Shown: piece after piece, positions 5,830 through 8,286 of the stretch
How positions within the stretch are numbered: the first letter of the stretch is position 1
Layout: each line of letters begins with the position of its first letter
From: an uncultured Kangiella sp.
Lineage (GTDB): Bacteria > Pseudomonadota > Gammaproteobacteria > Enterobacterales > DSM-103792
Length of the DNA: 8,286 nucleotides
Reading direction: 5' to 3'
Assembly: GCA_946480585.1 (NCBI GenBank)
Contig: CAMLKQ010000088.1
Span: 1-8,286 of the forward strand
Program-made: the position numbers and the translations under genes
The notes under the pieces: generated by a model
The model's input: only the letters and a program-made list of their open reading frames with translations
The model's database searches: none
What the model was told of the DNA's origin: nothing

Positions 5830-6417
5830 CTAGTTGAATTTCGCATCAATCACTGTCGCTTCTATATAGCGAGGATCACTAAAGCTTGCGCTGTCGCACT
5901 CTCTATTCCACACGGCCGGAGCCAGGTGATACATGTAATCAGTTTCCAGCGCCACCTTGGTTATGGGCGTGCTCTTTACGATCTTCTTGCTACGAAGGTC
6001 GGCGACAATCAGGGAGTACGTGGAGTAACCATCCATGCCCCAATATGCCGCAAGAGACCCACAAAATTCAGGATTGGAGAAGTTGGTCAAGTGAGGCAAT
6101 GACAGTGCTACTGTCTCGCCTGTTGCCAGATCCACGATATACCAACCATTGAGGACACCACCATGGATTGTCCCGTGGTCGGCGCCCCCGTGATTAGGCT
6201 CCGCCGCTTCCTTGCAGATGCGAACAATTGGGCCCACATCTGTCCCGGTTGCGCCGAAGACCCACACAACTTCTTTGTTGTTCACAAAAAGCTGCTTGCA
6301 CTTGTGGCTGTCAACCTCGTTGCTAAATACCTTCACACCGCGCAGCTCGTAGGAATCTAGCGCGGAGGTGGCCGTACCAGCCACGGCACTTATAAACAGC
6401 AGGATTCTAAATATCAT
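5830..6417 (-). CDS. Probable secreted protein of unknown function (195 aa)
   Basis: The start is placed at ATG 6417-6415, where a signal peptide begins: MIFRILLFISAVAGTATSA, with likely cleavage after about residue 19. The frame stays open up to 7086, but that extension runs through repeats and the opposite-strand yeiH gene and is not credible. GGAT about 10 bases before the ATG is a weak ribosome-binding site. The mature protein has four cysteines (Cys40, Cys68, Cys119, Cys174), compatible with two disulfides. It also has a Gly/His-rich stretch around 74-87 (EPNHGGADHGTIHGG), which might bind metal, and alternating strand-like segments such as WYIVDLATGETVALSLP and STYSLIVADLRSKKIVKST, reminiscent of beta-propeller blades, though it is too short for a whole propeller. 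I do not recognise the family. Base composition is AT-richer than the flanks, and R2 copies sit immediately on both sides. Confidence 0.7.
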   Translation of the reverse strand: MIFRILLFISAVAGTATSALDSYELRGVKVFSNEVDSHKCKQLFVNNKEVVWVFGATGTDVGPIVRICKEAAEPNHGGADHGTIHGGVLNGWYIVDLATGETVALSLPHLTNFSNPEFCGSLAAYWGMDGYSTYSLIVADLRSKKIVKSTPITKVALETDYMYHLAPAVWNRECDSASFSDPRYIEATVIDAKFN

Positions 6418-6459
6418 CGCAACATCCAACGCATTGCCAAACAGCTGTATGCAGCGTAA

Positions 6460-6484
6460 CTCGTAGGTACAAATCCGCGTAGAG
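6460..6484. repeat. Partial duplicate of the R2 left arm
   Basis: Twenty-five bases beginning CTCGTAGGTAC and ending CCGCGTAGAG are repeated directly, in tandem, at 6485-6509 with two mismatches. This is the left arm of R2 copy B duplicated next to itself, 42 bases upstream of the start of the 195-residue secreted protein gene. Confidence 0.85.
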
Positions 6485-6485
6485 C

Positions 6486-6565
6486 TCGTAGGTACGAATC
6501 CGCGTAGCGGCTTCGTACGAATGACTCTCACATGCGTCCAAAGCGCTACGCGGTTCGGACCTACG
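6486..6565. repeat. R2 element copy B (80 bp palindromic repeat)
   Basis: The left arm TCGTAGGTACGAATCCGCG and onward (6486-6510) is an inverted match to the right arm (about 6541-6565). They agree at all but a few positions with one single-base gap, around a centre containing TCGTACGA and the stretch shared with copy A. The transcript or single strand would fold into a long hairpin. The structure fits a small non-autonomous palindromic element of REP/MITE type. No transposase or RAYT gene is in the window. Confidence 0.82.
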
Positions 6566-6668
6566 TGAACTTTCGGCTGCAGGAATCTCAAGAATACCGA
6601 AATAGGAGACCGAGGCAACGTTCGATGTTGCATCAGTAGCGGCCGTCCAAGCTGCTGCGCAAAGGTGA

Positions 6669-6700
6669 ATGTTGGGCTTCGCTGGCTCAGACCAACCTTC
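6669..6700. repeat. R1 element, degenerate single arm
   Basis: The 32 bases starting ATGTTGGGCTTCGC and ending ACCAACCTTC align without gaps to the reverse complement of the R1 left arm (5140-5171), with 24 identities. Only one arm is recognisable. The rest of the gene-free stretch between 6566 and 6723 shows nothing else I can identify. Confidence 0.6.
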
Positions 6701-6723
6701 CTCCACCAACGCAACCCCAGCGG

Positions 6724-6751
6724 TTGCCGACAACCCGCCCGGCGCTCACAA
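6724..6751 (+). promoter_or_regulatory. Weak candidate promoter for yeiH-nudC
   Basis: TTGCCG (6724-6729) and CACAAT (6746-6751), 16 bases apart, each match the sigma-70 boxes at four of six positions and point toward the ATG at 6791. Two inverted repeats are nearby: GGTTG/CAACC (6722-6726, 6731-6735) and GACAACCC/GGGTTGTC (6729-6736, 6777-6784). Confidence 0.35.
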
Positions 6752-6790
6752 TGCCCGCCTTTGCTGCATGAGTGATGGGTTGTCCGGTTG

Positions 6791-7759
6791 ATGGCGGTGT
6801 CGTTTCTTGCCCAATTGCGTGCGCTGAGTAGTGGCCGTGACAGGCTTGCGGTGGGGCTGCTGGCGCTGGCGAGTCTGGCTTGTCTGCTCGGCTGGCTGAA
6901 TAGCTCACTGGCTTTGCTGGCCGGCATTGCGCTGGCGCTGGGGCTGGGTAACCCGGTGGCGACGTACAGCTCGCACGCGGCTGGTACAGTGCTGAAGACG
7001 GCGGTGGTTGGGCTTGGCTTTGGTTTGCCGCTGGCGACGGTGCTGGCGACGGCGCGCGACAGCCTGTTGATTACCATTGCCACCATTGGCCTTGCATTGG
7101 TTGCCGGTTACGCGCTGGCGCGGCTGCTGCGGGTGGAGCGCGTGCTGGGCCAGCTGCTGACGGCGGGCACCGCTATTTGCGGTGGCAGCGCGATTGCGGC
7201 GCTGGCGCCGGTGCTGCGCGCCAAGAGCGAGAGCATAACGCTGGCCGTGGCGGTGGTGTTTTTGCTGAATGCGGTGGCGCTGTGGTTGTTTCCGCTGCTC
7301 GGTCATGCCCTGCAGCTGAGCCAAGAACAGTTTGGTTTGTGGGCGGCGCTCGCCATTCACGACACCAGCTCGGTGGTCGGCGCGGCGGCGAGTTACGGCG
7401 ACGAAGCGCTGGCGGTTGCCACCACCGGCAAACTGGCCCGGACGATCTGGATTGTGCCGCTGGTGATTGGCTTTGGCATTGTCAACCGGCAGCGCGACGG
7501 CAAGACGGCTTTTCCAGTTTTTATCTCCCTGTTTTTGATCGCGAGCTTGCTGCGCACCGTATTCCCGGCGCTGGCGAATTGGGCCGAGCCCATCAACACG
7601 GCGGCGCGGGCGCTGTTTGCGCTGTCGCTGCTGTGGCTCGGCGCCGGCTTGAGCCGCGCCACGCTGAAAGCGATCTCGTTCCGGCCGTTGTTGTTCGCGG
7701 TGTTGCTGTGGCTGCTGCTGGCCGGATTCTCCCTGTTTGCCATTGAGGTGATGACATGA
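6791..7759 (+). CDS. yeiH: YeiH/UPF0324-family putative sulfate exporter
   Basis: This 322-residue polytopic inner-membrane protein has about nine or ten hydrophobic segments covering most of its length, the usual size for the YeiH (UPF0324) family. Family signatures are TAICGGSAIAALAPV (127-141), LAIHDTSSVVGAAASYGDEA (187-206) and TGKLARTIWIVPLVIGFG (212-229), followed by NTAARALFALSLLWLGAGLS near the end. The family is annotated as putative sulfate exporters; the true substrate is poorly established. The ATG at 6791 is preferred to a TTG one codon earlier. No strong ribosome-binding site is visible, so the start has some uncertainty. Its TGA overlaps the next gene's ATG as ATGA, which implies translational coupling to nudC. 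It is GC-rich again, like the chromosomal genes on the left of the window. Confidence 0.92.
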   Translation: MAVSFLAQLRALSSGRDRLAVGLLALASLACLLGWLNSSLALLAGIALALGLGNPVATYSSHAAGTVLKTAVVGLGFGLPLATVLATARDSLLITIATIGLALVAGYALARLLRVERVLGQLLTAGTAICGGSAIAALAPVLRAKSESITLAVAVVFLLNAVALWLFPLLGHALQLSQEQFGLWAALAIHDTSSVVGAAASYGDEALAVATTGKLARTIWIVPLVIGFGIVNRQRDGKTAFPVFISLFLIASLLRTVFPALANWAEPINTAARALFALSLLWLGAGLSRATLKAISFRPLLFAVLLWLLLAGFSLFAIEVMT

Positions 7760-8286
7760 GCTTGCCTGCTGTTCGTTTGCACGCAGAACACCTGCATGCC
7801 GATCTCCTGCACTACACGCTGCAACGGGAAGCGCTGCTGCGCAAGGACGAAGCGGCGCAAGCCGACTTGCGCGCCCGCGCCGATGCCCGGGTGCTGGCGA
7901 TGTACGGCGATGCGCTGTCACTGCTCGGCGCGAGCCCGTATCAGCCGATGGCGGCGTTGTCAGCAAGTCAGCGCGAGCATGCAGTGTTTCTGGGTTTGTA
8001 TGACGGCATCCCGACCTTTGCCGTGCGGCTGGAAGAGCCGGACAGCGCCGGCTTCAGCACTAGCGATTTTGGCGATCTGCGCCAGCACGCAGCGAGCTTG
8101 TCCGCCACGGATCTTTTGATCGCCTGCCAAACCAAGGCCTTGTTGCACTGGCACCGCGAGCACGGCTTTTGCGCCGGCTGCGGTGCGCCGACCGTGATGC
8201 AGGAGGCCGGCCACAGCCGCCATTGCGAGCACTGTGATCGCAACCATTTTCCGCGCACCGATCCCGCCATCATTGTGGCGATACGG
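7756..8286 (+). CDS. nudC: NAD(+) diphosphatase NudC, N-terminal part (runs off the window)
   Basis: From ATG 7756 the frame is open for 177 codons to the last base, so the C-terminus is missing. The N-terminal half (about 1-120) is the divergent NudC N-terminal domain. A four-Cys zinc ribbon follows: FCAGCGAP with Cys139 and Cys142, and HCEHCDRNHFPRTDP with Cys157 and Cys160. The linker LHWHREHGFC before it and FPRTDPAIIVAI after it, where the Nudix fold starts, are hallmarks of NudC. The Nudix box itself (GX5EX7REUXEEXGU) should begin just beyond the edge. The enzyme splits NAD(H) into NMN(H) and AMP in the cytoplasm and removes NAD caps from RNA 5' ends. The gene overlaps yeiH by four bases. 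No Shine-Dalgarno core is obvious before the ATG, so translation probably depends on coupling. Confidence 0.95.
   Translation, partial: MSLPAVRLHAEHLHADLLHYTLQREALLRKDEAAQADLRARADARVLAMYGDALSLLGASPYQPMAALSASQREHAVFLGLYDGIPTFAVRLEEPDSAGFSTSDFGDLRQHAASLSATDLLIACQTKALLHWHREHGFCAGCGAPTVMQEAGHSRHCEHCDRNHFPRTDPAIIVAIR

Noticed and set aside
5140..6700. Possible CRISPR array or toxin-antitoxin/defence module in the repeat-rich stretch
   Set aside because: The repeats are few, palindromic and unequally spaced, with no spacers, and the two genes encode signal-peptide proteins without toxin, nuclease or Cas features.
6407..6733. 108-codon minus-strand frame in the repeat region upstream of the 195-residue protein
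   Set aside because: Most of it is translated R2 and R1 repeat, and it overlaps the real gene's start; there is no evidence of coding.
6418..7086. Open N-terminal extension of the minus-strand gene ending at 5830 (total 418 codons)
   Set aside because: It runs through R2, the R1-like arm and antisense to yeiH. The downstream ATG at 6417 begins a clear signal peptide, so the extension is taken as non-coding.
6905..7966. 353-codon minus-strand frame opposite yeiH and nudC
   Set aside because: It is Arg/Gln/His-rich, as expected for the antisense of a GC-rich membrane-protein gene; yeiH and nudC are clear on the plus strand.

Overview
The window looks like chromosomal DNA from a GC-rich gammaproteobacterium. 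The evidence is the mix of families: BatD, a DUF3192-type lipoprotein, a YtrA-type GntR/ABC operon, YeiH and NudC. The genus cannot be fixed from the sequence alone. Most genes are visibly GC-rich (one hand-counted 60-base line in the SDR gene is 67% GC). A central stretch at about 5.2-6.7 kb is AT-richer (five counted lines in its two genes give 43-57%).

Layout from left to right: (1) the 3' end of a batD-like gene (+), cut by the window edge. (2) A complete short-chain dehydrogenase closely resembling type-2 3-hydroxyacyl-CoA dehydrogenase (HSD17B10-like), with a plausible promoter upstream and a strong bidirectional terminator downstream. (3) A convergent gene of unknown function (-) with an Ala/Pro-rich linker. 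(4) A DUF3192 lipoprotein gene (-) with its own strong terminator. (5) A tightly coupled three-gene operon (-) in the order GntR/YtrA regulator, ABC ATPase, ABC-2 permease, each pair overlapping by an ATGA. Its leader carries a 22-bp near-perfect palindrome (GTG-N16-CAC) overlapping a -10-like hexamer, the best candidate for the regulator's own operator. (6) An AT-richer accessory stretch with two genes for probable secreted proteins of unknown function (-), each preceded by a copy of an 80-bp palindromic repeat (R2) and enclosed on the outside by two copies of another repeat family (R1). (7) A YeiH-family membrane protein gene (+) overlapping by ATGA the start of nudC (NAD diphosphatase), which runs off the right edge.

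Functionally, the GntR-ABC operon reads as a self-regulated export or envelope-stress module, and the DUF3192 lipoprotein may be read through from it. YeiH and NudC are translationally coupled, but no shared pathway is obvious. Nothing here proves a new system. The most unusual structure is the nested arrangement R1 - secreted gene - R2 - secreted gene - R2 - R1 between about 5140 and 6700, followed by the candidate YtrA operator.
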